Below are positions 1 to 7,941 of a DNA stretch of 64,000 nt, piece after piece. The notes below the pieces were generated by a model, which was not told the DNA's origin, did not search any database, and was given only the letters and a program-made list of their open reading frames with translations. Every line of letters starts with the position of its first letter. Position 1 is the first letter of the stretch. The position numbers were made by a program, and so were the translations under genes. This stretch comes from Rahnella bonaserana (lineage in GTDB: Bacteria > Pseudomonadota > Gammaproteobacteria > Enterobacterales > Enterobacteriaceae), in contig NZ_JAFMOW010000064.1 of assembly GCF_019049675.1 (NCBI RefSeq), positions 1-64,000 on the forward strand, in the 5' to 3' direction.

Positions 1-278
1 CTAAATGTGTCGTTAATGTAATTCAGTGTTGCGTATGCTGTATAATCATCTATCGAACGACCAGAGAGAACGATTGACGGACTGCCATTGAAGAAGCTAA
101 ACATAACTATTGGATTACCAGTAAAGTTTTCTTCAAAGTACAGCGTTTTTTTATCGTTTCCGATTTTTGCATAAATTTGTTTATTATCTTTATCATAACC
201 ATAGGAGACAGTAGATTTCGCAGCATAGGAAAATTGAAAAAACATAATAAAAATTGAACTAATGATTATTTTGAGCAT
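1..278 (-). CDS. Exported protein, candidate T6SS immunity protein (3' end cut by window)
   Basis: I do not recognise the family. Reading leftwards from an ATG at 278, the frame stays open to the window edge (about 92 residues visible). It begins MLKIIISSIFIMFFQFSYAA, a classic Sec signal peptide with predicted cleavage after the AA, followed by a short polar, Lys/Asp/Asn-rich periplasmic segment. Its start lies one base after the TAG of the truncated effector gene to the right, so the two are almost certainly co-transcribed. A small exported protein encoded directly after a peptidoglycan-hydrolase effector gene is the usual place for a periplasmic immunity protein. That role is inference from position, because no immunity family is recognised. 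Confidence 0.6.
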   Translation of the reverse strand, partial: MLKIIISSIFIMFFQFSYAAKSTVSYGYDKDNKQIYAKIGNDKKTLYFEENFTGNPIVMFSFFNGSPSIVLSGRSIDDYTAYATLNYINDTF

Positions 279-279
279 A

Positions 280-1968
280 CTAAAACCCTTGTGGAGCAGA
301 AGATGTTTCTTCTAATATAAGTTGAAATTTTTCGGCGTATGAAGCTATTAGTGATTTTTGATCATTTCCATTGATTATTTTCCTAGCATTTAGATAATCA
401 ATAGTAGCTTCATTCATGTAATTTGAAAGTTTCCTTCCTGTAAATACACCATTTTCCATACCCCAAATCATTACTGGGACAGCATAGTTAAAATCTCCTG
501 CAAGATCCGGAGTTGCAACGAAATTAACTCCGTATTTAACCATCGCTTTTCGGTAATTTATCTTCCACGTTAAGTGTACACAGCCCCGCCCCCGATATTT
601 AAAGCCATCTCCCTCTACTGTATTCTCATTTGCCTTCGCTGCATCCTTTCTGACTTGTGTATCAGCTCTTACAGGGTCATATTTGTTAAAATATTCTTCA
701 TTACCAACCTCTGGTTGCTCACTAAAATATTCCTGGTCTGTAAAGTGGTATGTTTCATGCCTGGTTGTGGCTAGCATGTATGCCAGCTTATATAAGTTAG
801 GTTTATACTCAAGTTGTTCGGCATAAAAGGAATTTAATCGTTTTACTATTTTCCTCAGATTTTCTTTAGAGACTGATTTTAATGGGGGAGTATTAGGGGA
901 GAATGAGGAATGTAACCTTTCATATTCCGCCATAAATTCATCAACTCGAATTAATTCTTGCTTACCAACTAAAGCCCCCATAAACATCACCGGATGCATA
1001 TGCCAGGGTGTTGGCCCCATGCCTGCGACTTTCTTCATCCAGATCATCTTATCCAGAAAGGCCTCGGTGTATTTTTTCCATTTCGAAGCATCGGGTTCTA
1101 GTTTTTCCAGATATCTCGTCCACTTCGCATCCGTTTTCTCGTAATACCATTCGCTGGGATGCTGCACTATCAACTGATAAAGCCGGTCGCGATAGGCCAG
1201 GTTATGCACGGCATTGCGGTATTCGTCGACGGAGTAATACCCGTCGTGGTTCTGGTCGATGACATCGAGCAGCTGTTTGTATTTGTGGCTGGCCAGCGCG
1301 TTGCTGAACGCCGGGTCATCCTCTGCCGCGGCTTTGAGCTTTTCAAAAATTCCTTTCACCACGTTCTGCGGCTGGTTCTCGGCATCCAGCAACTGAAAAC
1401 TTTCGGGGTCGTCTTTGATGATAGAAAACCCCAGTTTGCCGAGGTCAAATTGTGACAACTTTTCGACGGAGGATGCGGCCAGGAAGCCGCCTTCCGGGCG
1501 TATCTGATAATGTGTTGGTATTCCGTCTGCAGACACGGCCGGTACGTTAGACAATGTCAGTATTCCCGGTGCTTTTGTTTTGCGCGAGCTTTCTGCCATA
1601 GCACCTTTTGCATCTTTACTGAAAAGCTTCGCGTCTGCCGGATACTTCAGGAAGGCAGGACTCTCGCGACCGGCGGCTTCCGGATTGGTGAGAAAACTGG
1701 CCACTTTGCTGTCGCTCGTCAGGCATTCAATGTGCACCATATACCGCGAACGGAAGCCGGTCTCGGTGGGTATCTGAAAGAACCCCAGGTGACCGAGCGC
1801 CGCGCCGGCCTGAATGGCGACTGGCGTGGCCGGTATTACTACTTCATCAAATTTTGGCGCTGCACCCGCTGGCGCGGCAACGGCCTCGAGGTTATCACCG
1901 TCGGCGACGACCCAGACGCGCTCACCACGTTTGAGCGGCGTGCCTGCGACATCAGCGGTCATGGTCAT
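280..1968 (-). CDS. 5'-truncated second copy of the T6SS effector with an alternative GH19-like lysozyme tail
   Basis: 562 codons from the first in-frame ATG. Residues 1-333 are nearly identical to residues 323-655 of the full effector to the right (positions 971 to about 2023 repeat 3574 to about 4626 at DNA level with few changes). This shared part includes an EF-hand loop (residues 238-249, DQNHDGYYSVDE). The tail (334-562) is unrelated at the join but is also GH19 chitinase/lysozyme-like, with RHETYHF (candidate catalytic Glu404) and YRGRGCVHLTW near 458-467. Going upstream, homology ends and an in-frame stop follows about 18 codons before the ATG, so the first 322 residues are missing. 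No convincing ribosome site precedes the ATG. It may be a silent or orphan toxin cassette rather than a secreted effector; whether it is translated is unknown. A putative immunity gene follows by one base. Confidence 0.7.
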   Translation of the reverse strand: MTMTADVAGTPLKRGERVWVVADGDNLEAVAAPAGAAPKFDEVVIPATPVAIQAGAALGHLGFFQIPTETGFRSRYMVHIECLTSDSKVASFLTNPEAAGRESPAFLKYPADAKLFSKDAKGAMAESSRKTKAPGILTLSNVPAVSADGIPTHYQIRPEGGFLAASSVEKLSQFDLGKLGFSIIKDDPESFQLLDAENQPQNVVKGIFEKLKAAAEDDPAFSNALASHKYKQLLDVIDQNHDGYYSVDEYRNAVHNLAYRDRLYQLIVQHPSEWYYEKTDAKWTRYLEKLEPDASKWKKYTEAFLDKMIWMKKVAGMGPTPWHMHPVMFMGALVGKQELIRVDEFMAEYERLHSSFSPNTPPLKSVSKENLRKIVKRLNSFYAEQLEYKPNLYKLAYMLATTRHETYHFTDQEYFSEQPEVGNEEYFNKYDPVRADTQVRKDAAKANENTVEGDGFKYRGRGCVHLTWKINYRKAMVKYGVNFVATPDLAGDFNYAVPVMIWGMENGVFTGRKLSNYMNEATIDYLNARKIINGNDQKSLIASYAEKFQLILEETSSAPQGF

Positions 1969-2023
1969 CAGTTTGAATATCCGGTTATCCGGTCGGGTTA
2001 TTGTCTGTGCGGCATTCCGTCGT
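971..2023. repeat. Direct repeat copy A of effector core (about 1.05 kb)
   Basis: This block matches 3574-4626 at a constant offset of 2603 bases with only scattered substitutions (roughly 98% identical by eye). Homology stops abruptly at both ends, within the effector reading frame on the left and just after a shared GCGGCATT on the right. It is a DNA-level duplication of the effector's central segment. Confidence 0.85.
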
Positions 2024-2179
2024 CAGAAACACCTCATATTATCCTGCAGAGATTGTGAATGAGATAAATTTTAAAACTCCAGTTAACCTAATAATATTAT
2101 CACAGTTCACTTTCCCTGTTAAATGGATGCTCCTTAATCAGGTTTGTCTATCAGAGCAAACCAAGATGCGGTAGATGCT
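1969..2179. other. Gap between immunity gene and truncated effector copy
   Basis: The right-hand end of the repeat (to about 2023) continues the old effector frame for about 16 codons before a stop. The remaining roughly 150 bases are AT-rich, and I see no gene or clear terminator in them. Confidence 0.5.
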
Positions 2180-2902
2180 TTAGTCTTCAATGGAAAAATC
2201 ATTATAACTTATCCAACCTTCGAGGTTTTTTCCACTTTTCATTAAATAACTTATTTTATAATAATTCCCGTCAGGGCTCATATCTATTAGGTTGAATACA
2301 TCACCCTTTATAAGATATGACTTTGACTTATTGTTTGGGTTGCTTGTTTTAAAAAGCATAGACTTTTCTGTAGAAATCACTCCAGTAATCTTAATCCGTT
2401 TGGTGAAATCATAGCCATCCTTTAGTAGAAGTGTATTTTTGGGTTTATCATTTTCATAAAGCGTTCTTTTGACAATATCGCATCCTATACATTCATCCCG
2501 TATAAACAAACTCCAACTTCCATTGTTTACTTCATAAATATCCTCATGCCACTTTGCGCCATCTTTCCAAGAGCTTACAACCTTCCCATTTACAACTGAA
2601 TAATTGCAAAAAGGATTTTTATGGAAATTAATGGGGTAGTTACTTATCCCTTGCTCACTAATTGGGAAAAGTACTGAGCATTTATTTACGTCATTTGTCG
2701 TTGTTGCTACGGCATAGCGTTTATTCAAAATGGTTGTAACTTCTAAGTTTTCATATCCTTCGTTGATAGTGTTTTTAAATGATTCTGGCGTATTAAATCC
2801 TGAGCACACTTGTAAATTACAATTTGATGATAATGCAATGGAATAAGATGAATAAATAAATGCGGCCCCAAAAAAAACACGAAAATACTTATTTCTCATC
2901 AT
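2180..2902 (-). CDS. Exported SH3-like protein, candidate immunity protein for the adjacent effector
   Basis: 240 residues, start ATG at 2902 (or 2899). The N-terminus (MMRNKYFRVFFGAAFIYSSY) is a signal peptide. The C-terminal about 50 residues (YLIKGDVF...YYKISYL...GWISYNDF) have the pattern of a bacterial SH3-like domain. The start overlaps the end of the 882-residue effector by 14 bases, so the two are translationally coupled. Four cysteines lie in the first half (CNLQVC, KCSVL, FCNY) and CIGC in the middle, which suggests periplasmic disulfides. GC content is far below that of vgrG and clpV, as is common for polymorphic toxin/immunity tips. The immunity role is inferred from coupling, export and the peptidoglycan-targeting partner. 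Confidence 0.65.
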   Translation of the reverse strand: MMRNKYFRVFFGAAFIYSSYSIALSSNCNLQVCSGFNTPESFKNTINEGYENLEVTTILNKRYAVATTTNDVNKCSVLFPISEQGISNYPINFHKNPFCNYSVVNGKVVSSWKDGAKWHEDIYEVNNGSWSLFIRDECIGCDIVKRTLYENDKPKNTLLLKDGYDFTKRIKITGVISTEKSMLFKTSNPNNKSKSYLIKGDVFNLIDMSPDGNYYKISYLMKSGKNLEGWISYNDFSIED

Positions 2903-5537
2903 TCAATCCCCAATGGTTTTTTATTTTTTCGAAATACATTTTTCTTTCCTCCAAGCCGTTGTCACCACCATTTACAGACTTGGTGATTAATGTGACATTG
3001 TTTTTTTCATTTGCTATTAATATGTTTATATCGCCTTGAGCATTATACTTTTTATGTATCCCTCCATTTTTTCTCCAGAACCAGCAGGAAGCTCTAATTG
3101 CATACTCTTTATTTTTTGCAATATCATCAGGGGAGCTTACAAAATTAATCCCCGCATAATCTGAAAAAATTCGATAATTTTTCTTCCATGTTAATTGAAT
3201 TAACCCTCTGCCCCTATATTTGGGGCCGTCTCCTACCTCGGTATTCTCATAAGTTGCTGCATCTGGATGTCTTCCCAGATCATAATTACTCCCGGAACCA
3301 TATTCTAATGTTGTATCGAAGTGAGCAGATTCGTGTAGACACTGGGAAAGAAAATGAGCCTTTTGATATGGTTCGACTATTTGATATTCTGTCATGATTG
3401 AGTTTAACGAGGAGATAAATTCATTTTTATCAATCATATACATATCAGGATGATTATTTTTAAAGGATTCGGCGAATACTTTTCCGCCACTCTTACCCGT
3501 GAACCATGGATTCTTATGCCCCAATAGTAACTCAACTAATTCCACTGTGATCTGATAGTTCCCAGAGGGCTTCAAAGCACCCATAAACATCACCGGATGC
3601 ATATGCCAGGGTGCTGGCCCCATGTCGGCGACTTTCTTCATCCAGATCATCTTATCCAGAAAGGCCTCGGTGTATTTCTTCCACTTCGAGGCATCGGGTT
3701 CTAGTTTTTCCAGATATTTCGTCCACTTCGCATCCGTTTTCTCGTAATACCATTCGCTGGGGTGCTGCACTATCAGCTGATAAAGCCGGTCGCGATAGGC
3801 CGGGTTATGCACGGCATTGCGATATTCGTCGACGGAGTAGTATCCGTCGTGGTTCTGGTCGATGACATCGAGCAGCTGTTTGTATTGGTGGCTGGCCAGC
3901 GCGTTGCTGAACGCCGGGTCATCCTCTGCCGCGGCTTTGAGCTTTTCAAAAATTCCTTTCACCACGTTCTGCGGCTGGTTCTCGGCATCCAGCAACTGAA
4001 AACTTTCGGGGTCGTCTTTGATGATAGAAAACCCCAGTTTGCCGAGGTCAAATTGTGACAACTTTTCGACAGAGGATGCGGCCAGGAAGCCGCCTTCCGG
4101 GCGTATCTGATAATGTGTTGGTATTCCGTCTGCAGACACGGCCGGTACGTTAGACAATGTCAGTATTCCCGGTGCTTTTGTTTTGCGCGAGCTTTCTGCC
4201 ATAGCACCTTTTGCATCTTTACTGAAAAGCTTCGCATCTGCCGGATATTTCAGGAAGGCAGGACTCTCGCGACCGGCGGCTTCGGGATTGGTGAGAAAAC
4301 TGGCCACTTTGCTGTCGCTTGTCAGGCATTCAATGTGCACCATATAGCGCGAGCGGAAGCCGGTCTCGGTGGGTATCTGAAAGAACCCCAGGTGACCGAG
4401 CGCCGCGCCGGCCTGAATGGCGACTGGCGTGGCCGGTATTACTACTTCATCAAATTTTGGCGCTGCACCCGCTGGCGCGGCAACGGCCTCGAGGTTATCA
4501 CCGTCGGCGACGACCCAGACGCGCTCACCACGTTTGAGCGGCGTGCCTGCGACATCAGCGGTCATGGTCATCAGTTTGAATATCCGGTTATCCGGTCGGG
4601 TCACTGTCTGCGCGGCATTATCGGTTTCCATGGTCATCTGCGTGTTGACAGGCAGCAGCTTACCGGCCGGTTTTCCCCATTTTTTGTTCTGTCCGCTGAC
4701 GACGGTTTCGAACACCACATCTTCACTGCAGCGGTAGTAATTTAAGGCTGTTTTGTTTTTGTATACCGCCGCCGTGGGAGGCGTCACGTTATAAGCCGGC
4801 GAGCACTGGCTCCACCAGGGTGGAGGACTTGCTCCGTTACTTTCGGCCATTTTCAGAAAACCGCCGTCGGAAACGGTCCATACCAGCCTGCCATCCTGCA
4901 TTTTGACCTGGCTGAACTGATGATTGTCACTGCTCCTGACCATCGTCTCATCACACAGTGTCACGACGTTCCCGGCGGAAAATTTTCCGGCCACCTTGTT
5001 TGAGGCAACATCTTCTTTTGTGAGATAGAACTTAACGCCGCCTTTGGTGATGCGCTGCCGCGGGTCGGTCTGCGACGCATAGGCGGAGTAGGGGGCAAGA
5101 TGCATATACAGCGTATAAAAAGTCAGGCCGCTGTCTGCTGTGGTGCCCGGCTGAACATAATGGCGCACCAGGACAAAAGAGCCGGAGAGATAAAGCGTCC
5201 CTTCCTCCCAGGGGATGGTCGGGTACTCCTTGCACACGCGGAACGCGACGATATCACCGTCGGCCATGCAGCGCAGGTGTTGCTCCCCTTTATGGGGGGC
5301 GGGTGCATAAGCCAGCTCTGGCGGAGCATTGCCCGTCAGTGCACACCAGGGTGCGGTGGTATCGGTGATATGAATACCGCCGTGCCACATGCCTTTCCCC
5401 CCGACCAGGTACAGGCCGGAAGCCTCTCTGTCCAGGCTCTGCAGCAGGTCGGCGGCGGTGGAAAACTCAGTGCCGGTGGCACTGGCAGGAACAGGAAAGC
5501 TAGTTTTGGGGATGACGGGCGGTGTTTTTTCAGCCAT
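2889..5537 (-). CDS. T6SS effector: M23-like N-terminus, EF-hand and GH19-type lysozyme/chitinase tail
   Basis: 882 residues. The start at ATG 5537 (MAEKTPPV) is chosen over upstream codons because GGAGC lies 8 bases before it and vgrG ends at 5554. Residues of about 40-160 and 320-405 carry LytM/M23-like landmarks (WHGGIHITD, DGDIVAFRV, YMHLAPYS, GHLGFFQ, YMVHIECL), but a complete H-x3-D...HxH zinc set is not obvious. Residues 560-571 form a canonical EF-hand loop (DQNHDGYYSVDE). The tail (656-882) is GH19-like: LHESAHF (candidate catalytic Glu736) and YRGRGLIQLTW near 774-784. The gene follows vgrG directly, so it is most likely VgrG-delivered cargo that cuts the peptidoglycan of rival cells. 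Base composition drops sharply in the tail, consistent with tail swapping. Confidence 0.8.
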   Translation of the reverse strand: MAEKTPPVIPKTSFPVPASATGTEFSTAADLLQSLDREASGLYLVGGKGMWHGGIHITDTTAPWCALTGNAPPELAYAPAPHKGEQHLRCMADGDIVAFRVCKEYPTIPWEEGTLYLSGSFVLVRHYVQPGTTADSGLTFYTLYMHLAPYSAYASQTDPRQRITKGGVKFYLTKEDVASNKVAGKFSAGNVVTLCDETMVRSSDNHQFSQVKMQDGRLVWTVSDGGFLKMAESNGASPPPWWSQCSPAYNVTPPTAAVYKNKTALNYYRCSEDVVFETVVSGQNKKWGKPAGKLLPVNTQMTMETDNAAQTVTRPDNRIFKLMTMTADVAGTPLKRGERVWVVADGDNLEAVAAPAGAAPKFDEVVIPATPVAIQAGAALGHLGFFQIPTETGFRSRYMVHIECLTSDSKVASFLTNPEAAGRESPAFLKYPADAKLFSKDAKGAMAESSRKTKAPGILTLSNVPAVSADGIPTHYQIRPEGGFLAASSVEKLSQFDLGKLGFSIIKDDPESFQLLDAENQPQNVVKGIFEKLKAAAEDDPAFSNALASHQYKQLLDVIDQNHDGYYSVDEYRNAVHNPAYRDRLYQLIVQHPSEWYYEKTDAKWTKYLEKLEPDASKWKKYTEAFLDKMIWMKKVADMGPAPWHMHPVMFMGALKPSGNYQITVELVELLLGHKNPWFTGKSGGKVFAESFKNNHPDMYMIDKNEFISSLNSIMTEYQIVEPYQKAHFLSQCLHESAHFDTTLEYGSGSNYDLGRHPDAATYENTEVGDGPKYRGRGLIQLTWKKNYRIFSDYAGINFVSSPDDIAKNKEYAIRASCWFWRKNGGIHKKYNAQGDINILIANEKNNVTLITKSVNGGDNGLEERKMYFEKIKNHWGLNDEK
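3574..4626. repeat. Direct repeat copy B of effector core (about 1.05 kb)
   Basis: Partner of the repeat at 971-2023. It lies inside the full-length effector gene and encodes residues of about 305-655, including the EF-hand loop. Two near-identical direct repeats 2.6 kb apart could recombine, deleting the tail and immunity gene between them and leaving the full-length N-terminus joined to the other tail. Confidence 0.85.
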
Positions 5538-5553
5538 GTTTAACAGCTCCTTG

Positions 5554-7941
5554 TTATTCAGAGGCAGGATTGCCGGTATTCTGGCTGTCCTGCTCATTCT
5601 GCTCATCCGGGTTGCTCTGATCGTTCGTGGAGTTAAGAGACAAGTTCACTTTACTAAAGCTGGATACGTGATAACCCAGCACAGCCCCCACCATCGGCAC
5701 CAGGTAGTTCGTGCACTTAATCGTCATATCCCCGGAAGACCCGTGCTCGATTTTACTGGCTTCCAGCGTCAGATAAGAGCCGCCGCCGTTGAGGGTCAGT
5801 TTTTTCGGAGTGGTAATGATGATTTCATCGTCCGAGCTGGTGATGGTCAGGGTTTGTCTTGCGGTCAGGGACATGGCGTTGTTTTGTGCCTGGATAGTGA
5901 CCTGTCCCTGATTGGCAATCAGCGTGGCATCCTGCTTATGTACAAACATGCTTAACGCTTCACCTGCGCCGATGAACAAGTTTTTCATGACGCCAACGTC
6001 GGCATTGTTACCGGCGTTCACCATCAGGTTCTGTCGGGCTGCCAGCTGTAAATGCTCACCGCTGGTAAGCGCCACGCCCATCGGGGCGCTGGCTAAAATG
6101 GCCGCGGACTGCAACTGCGTCAGGCGGTTATCGACAAAGCTGAGCTGCTTTTTAATATCTGATGCCAGCGCGGTAGCCTGCGTGGCGGCATCACTAAGAG
6201 CCTGCATCTCATTGTTGGCCTGATGGATTTGACCGAGGGCCGGATCCATATCCAGCACTTTTCCCTGTGCCTTGAGTTGTTCTTCTGCACTGACAAATAT
6301 CCCTTTGCCCGCGCGCATCACGCCGTGTTCATCCGTCCTGATTTCAAAACCGGCACCGCGCTGTGCGCGTTCCGCATCCACCAGATGCCCCATGTTCAGC
6401 TGCGTTTTGCCAAACTCGGTGGCGAGTTTGATGTGTTCCTCTGAGCGTTTGTCTTCCATCCGAAGCTTGTTGAAAGACGGAGTACGCAGTACGTTGCGCG
6501 TATGGTTGTCGTCGGTGACATGGTCACTGTGTGCTGAATCATGGAGGGCATACGCGATATAAGGCCGGTCACAGTCGCCGGAATCGAAAGCGATGGCAAC
6601 TTCAGTACCATCGAGTAAAGGTGCGTGCCAGCCGTAGGTATCACCGGCGTAAGGTTTTGCCATACGTAGCCACAGATATGCGTAACCCTGTTCCTGTTCG
6701 TCGCGGTCAAAATCGAGCTTCACGCGGTATCTGCCCTGATTATCCAGCCAGGAATAGATATCGCCTTTGGTGGCGCTTTCAACCCGGGCAGGAAGGGTAC
6801 CGGCGATTACCGGGCGTTCTGGCAGAACAGGGCGGAAGCAGAGGGTTTCACTGTAAGGCTGACCGGTCAATTGTGCGGTGAAACGACTTTTGCGCGAACC
6901 GTAGGTTTTTATCCCCGTCAGCAGGATGCCTTCATTTAAAACAGAAGGAAGTGTGCCATCGACTTCCAGCACCTGACCCGATGCCAGATGAGGGCAACTG
7001 CTGTGGCCGATGACGGTCTTCTGAGCATTCAATATGCGCTCATGACGCAGGCGGGCATAAAATGCACCGGTTTCTACCCCATCTTCTGATCCGGATTGCA
7101 GGAAAGGTTCCGCGTACTGATAGACTTCGCCAGTGGTGGTTTCATCACTTCCTGCCGCACTGGCAGTGGTGTTCATCGGACTTAATGCTTCCCGGTAGTT
7201 GTAATCACGGGTGGAAACCTGTTGCGTGACGACCTGATGCTGCGTGCTCAGCCCCCAGACGCTTTCGGTACCGCTGTCGCTCATGCCCGCCTGGTTGCGT
7301 AAGGGTAAACGGACTCCAAATTTATATTGTTGCTGGCTGTCGGCAAATATGATGACGTCATGCTCAAGGCGGGTGTCCATCTCGAGATGCCAGTAAATTC
7401 CGACTTCAGCCAGTAAACGCTGGATGAAAGCTAAATCTGTTTCCCGCCACTGGGTGATAAGCTCACGTGCCGGGTATGATCTGGAAAGCTGGAATTCGAA
7501 GTCCGGGCCTTCCAGACCGTGTGCCCGAAGAACCTTTTCAACCACTTCCTGCACTGACTGATTTAGATAAAGTGCGCACTTTGCAGTGTGGTCCAGTAAG
7601 GCTACGCGCGGAACCAAAACCAGCCGGTAAATCGTCTGATCCGCAGAGGTAGAGATACGTGAAAAATGTTGAATCACACCGTGTACAGCCCGGACCGGCT
7701 CCGCAACGCCTGCAATATCAAACACGGGAGCCTGCATGGTAAAGGTAGCCGGTTTGAGAACCAGTTGTTCAGCGGTTAAATCGGTGGCCGTGCTGGTGAC
7801 ATGAATAATATATTCAAAGGGTTTGCTAAGTTGCTCTTCCCCTTCGAAGCGCAACACGTCGAGAAAGGCCGGACTTTGCAAAACGTCCAGACGATAGCGG
7901 GACTGGTTTAGCAATCTGTTGATAACATCGGAGGTGCTCAT
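5554..7941 (-). CDS. vgrG: T6SS spike protein VgrG (TssI)
   Basis: 795 residues. The trimeric spike tip caps the Hcp tube and carries effectors. The N-terminal about 370 residues have the gp27-like pattern (YRLDVLQSPAFLDVLRFEG, WRETDLAFIQRLLAEVGIYW). A gp5-like OB domain follows at about 395-530 (GRYRVKLDFDRDE, WHAPLLDGTEVAIAF). The C-terminal third is the repetitive DUF2345-like beta-helix (LTARQTLTITSSDDEIIITT), ending in a low-complexity Asn/Gln/Asp/Ser tail with no added toxin domain. Its ATG overlaps the clpV stop (ATGA), and the effector start is only 16 bases beyond its end, which supports a VgrG-effector pair. Confidence 0.95.
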   Translation of the reverse strand: MSTSDVINRLLNQSRYRLDVLQSPAFLDVLRFEGEEQLSKPFEYIIHVTSTATDLTAEQLVLKPATFTMQAPVFDIAGVAEPVRAVHGVIQHFSRISTSADQTIYRLVLVPRVALLDHTAKCALYLNQSVQEVVEKVLRAHGLEGPDFEFQLSRSYPARELITQWRETDLAFIQRLLAEVGIYWHLEMDTRLEHDVIIFADSQQQYKFGVRLPLRNQAGMSDSGTESVWGLSTQHQVVTQQVSTRDYNYREALSPMNTTASAAGSDETTTGEVYQYAEPFLQSGSEDGVETGAFYARLRHERILNAQKTVIGHSSCPHLASGQVLEVDGTLPSVLNEGILLTGIKTYGSRKSRFTAQLTGQPYSETLCFRPVLPERPVIAGTLPARVESATKGDIYSWLDNQGRYRVKLDFDRDEQEQGYAYLWLRMAKPYAGDTYGWHAPLLDGTEVAIAFDSGDCDRPYIAYALHDSAHSDHVTDDNHTRNVLRTPSFNKLRMEDKRSEEHIKLATEFGKTQLNMGHLVDAERAQRGAGFEIRTDEHGVMRAGKGIFVSAEEQLKAQGKVLDMDPALGQIHQANNEMQALSDAATQATALASDIKKQLSFVDNRLTQLQSAAILASAPMGVALTSGEHLQLAARQNLMVNAGNNADVGVMKNLFIGAGEALSMFVHKQDATLIANQGQVTIQAQNNAMSLTARQTLTITSSDDEIIITTPKKLTLNGGGSYLTLEASKIEHGSSGDMTIKCTNYLVPMVGAVLGYHVSSFSKVNLSLNSTNDQSNPDEQNEQDSQNTGNPASE

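Noticed and set aside
4700-5500. Active M23 (LytM) endopeptidase in the effector N-terminus
   Set aside because: Some M23-like landmarks are present, but the complete zinc-binding set (HxxxD and HxH) is not visible, so activity is not claimed.
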